From CADCVW01 sp035644935 (GTDB lineage: Bacteria > Pseudomonadota > Alphaproteobacteria > Sphingomonadales > Sphingomonadaceae): 60,227 nt of DNA. Location of the stretch: NCBI GenBank assembly GCA_035644935.1, contig DASQNO010000027.1:1-60227 (forward strand). Direction: 5' to 3'. The notes below the pieces were generated by a model. That model searched no databases. It worked only from the letters and a program-made list of their open reading frames with translations, and had not been told where the DNA came from. This document shows positions 59,311 through 60,227 of this stretch, piece by piece (within the stretch, counting starts at the first letter, position 1; every line of letters starts with the position of its first letter). The position numbers and the translations under genes are program-made.

Positions 59311-60227
59311 AAAAAGAACTGACCCTGGTCGCAGGCGGCGCCGGGTTCATCGGCTCGCATCTCTGCCGCGCGCTGCTCGACGCCGGCCACGACGTGCTGT
59401 GCCTAGACAACCTGCAGACCGCGCGTCCTGTGAACCTGCGCGGCCTGGAAGGCGCGCCCGGCTTCGCGTTTGTGGAGGCCGACATCGTCAACCCGCTCCC
59501 CGCCGCCGTGCGCGCGCAGGCGGGCCGCATCACCCGCATCTACAATCTCGCCTGCGCCGCTTCCCCGCCGCAATATCAGGCGGACCCCGAACACACGATG
59601 CTGACCAACGTCGTGGGGACCAACCACCTGCTGCGCCTGGCGGAAGAGGCCGGCGCCCGCATCCTGCTGACCTCCACCAGCGAGGTCTACGGCGACCCCG
59701 AAATCCACCCGCAGAATGAATCCTATCGCGGCTCGGTCAACTGCACGGGCCCGCGCGCCTGCTACGACGAAGGCAAGCGCGCCGCCGAGGCGCTCGCCTT
59801 CGACTATCAGCGCATGGGTCGCGCCGAGGTCCGCGTTGCGCGCATCTTCAACACTTATGGTCCGCAGATGCACCCCGACGACGGCCGCGTCGTCTCCAAC
59901 CTCGTCTGCCAGGCGCTGTCCGGCGCGCCGATCACCATCTACGGCGACGGCTCGCAGACGCGCAGCTTCTGCTACGTCAGCGACATGGTGGCCGGGCTGA
60001 TCGCCCTGATGGAGCACGACGCCCCGCTCGCGCACCCGGTCAATCTCGGCAACCCGGCCGAGATGACGATGAACGAGCTGCTCGGTCACGTCCTGCGCCT
60101 GACCGGCGCCCACGCCGCGCCCGTGCATGTCGACCTCCCCATCGACGACCCCCGCCGCCGCAAACCCGACATCTCCCGCGCGCAGGAACTGCTCGGCTGG
60201 TCCCCCAAGGTGCCGCTGGAGGAAGGG
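59307..60227 (+). CDS. UDP-glucuronate decarboxylase-like SDR (partial, runs off the window)
   Basis: The first 307 residues of an extended SDR. LTLVAGGAGFIGSHLCRALL is the NAD motif; YNLACAASPPQYQADPEHTM, then LLTSTSEVYGDPEIHPQNES and GPRACYDEGKRAAEALAFDY (with YxxxK) are close to UDP-xylose synthases. RIFNTYGPQMHPDDGRVVSN is also typical. It would convert UDP-glucuronate to UDP-xylose, the donor for the glycosyltransferases. Only the last few residues are missing. Confidence 0.88.
   Translation, partial: MKKELTLVAGGAGFIGSHLCRALLDAGHDVLCLDNLQTARPVNLRGLEGAPGFAFVEADIVNPLPAAVRAQAGRITRIYNLACAASPPQYQADPEHTMLTNVVGTNHLLRLAEEAGARILLTSTSEVYGDPEIHPQNESYRGSVNCTGPRACYDEGKRAAEALAFDYQRMGRAEVRVARIFNTYGPQMHPDDGRVVSNLVCQALSGAPITIYGDGSQTRSFCYVSDMVAGLIALMEHDAPLAHPVNLGNPAEMTMNELLGHVLRLTGAHAAPVHVDLPIDDPRRRKPDISRAQELLGWSPKVPLEEG

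Overview
The window looks like chromosome from a GC-rich alphaproteobacterium of the sphingomonad group. Supporting signs are the polyhydroxyalkanoate genes (phasin, PHA synthase), GlpX-type fructose bisphosphatase, a ClpS/MurA/RecJ housekeeping set, paired DUF5985 genes, two SIMPL-domain proteins, many GTG/TTG starts with 4-base stop/start overlaps, and dispersed palindromic repeats. The assignment rests on gene content and protein resemblance, not on a marker gene.

Layout. (1) 1-20.44 kb is ordinary high-GC chromosome: small GlsB-type membrane proteins, a SIMPL protein, an RND efflux operon with DUF445 and GNAT genes, murA, clpS, phasin and phaC, a tandem pair of small exported paralogues, glpX, a winged-helix/DUF5985 trio, recJ, and a pspA / lemA / M48-peptidase envelope-stress group. 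(2) A tRNA-Glu(TTC) at 20,504-20,578 marks the left edge of a 27.6-kb integrated island. An 18-bp piece of the tRNA 3' end (20,564-20,581) recurs with one mismatch at 48,188-48,205. The island has visibly lower GC, is gene-sparse, and carries remnants of three tyrosine recombinases, one near each end and one inside. Its intact genes include an exported metallopeptidase with a CBM48-like tail, two membrane-anchored LytTR regulators, a two-component system facing an outer-membrane barrel gene, a LysR regulator, a 2OG-Fe(II) oxygenase, an amidohydrolase, a NERD-domain protein, a GDYXXLXY/DUF4401/DUF2157 operon, a SirB1-like protein and an FKBP isomerase. Several genes are broken: a class A beta-lactamase (frameshift plus nonsense), a serine hydrolase (several frameshifts), and a TraB/GumN protein (one in-frame stop). 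Genes outside the island look intact, so the island appears old and decaying. (3) 48.26-60.23 kb returns to high-GC chromosome: a DUF1003 gene, then two divergent operons for a glycan or glycolipid. Leftward: histidine phosphatase, methyltransferase, clan GH-A glycosidase, myo-inositol-phosphate synthase. Rightward: two sugar-nucleotide epimerase-type SDRs, a GT4-like glycosyltransferase, three CgeB-like glycosyltransferases in series, and a UDP-glucuronate-decarboxylase-type gene that runs off the window.

The best candidate for an undescribed system is the 48.8-60.2 kb locus. It combines inositol-phosphate synthesis, UDP-sugar formation (probably UDP-xylose), four glycosyltransferases, a methyltransferase and a glycosidase, with nearly every junction translationally coupled. 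Its product cannot be named from sequence alone. The island and its decay pattern are the second point of interest. Specific regulatory candidates are a TGC-rich inverted repeat before the phasin gene and an 11-bp-periodic direct repeat between the response regulator and the barrel gene.
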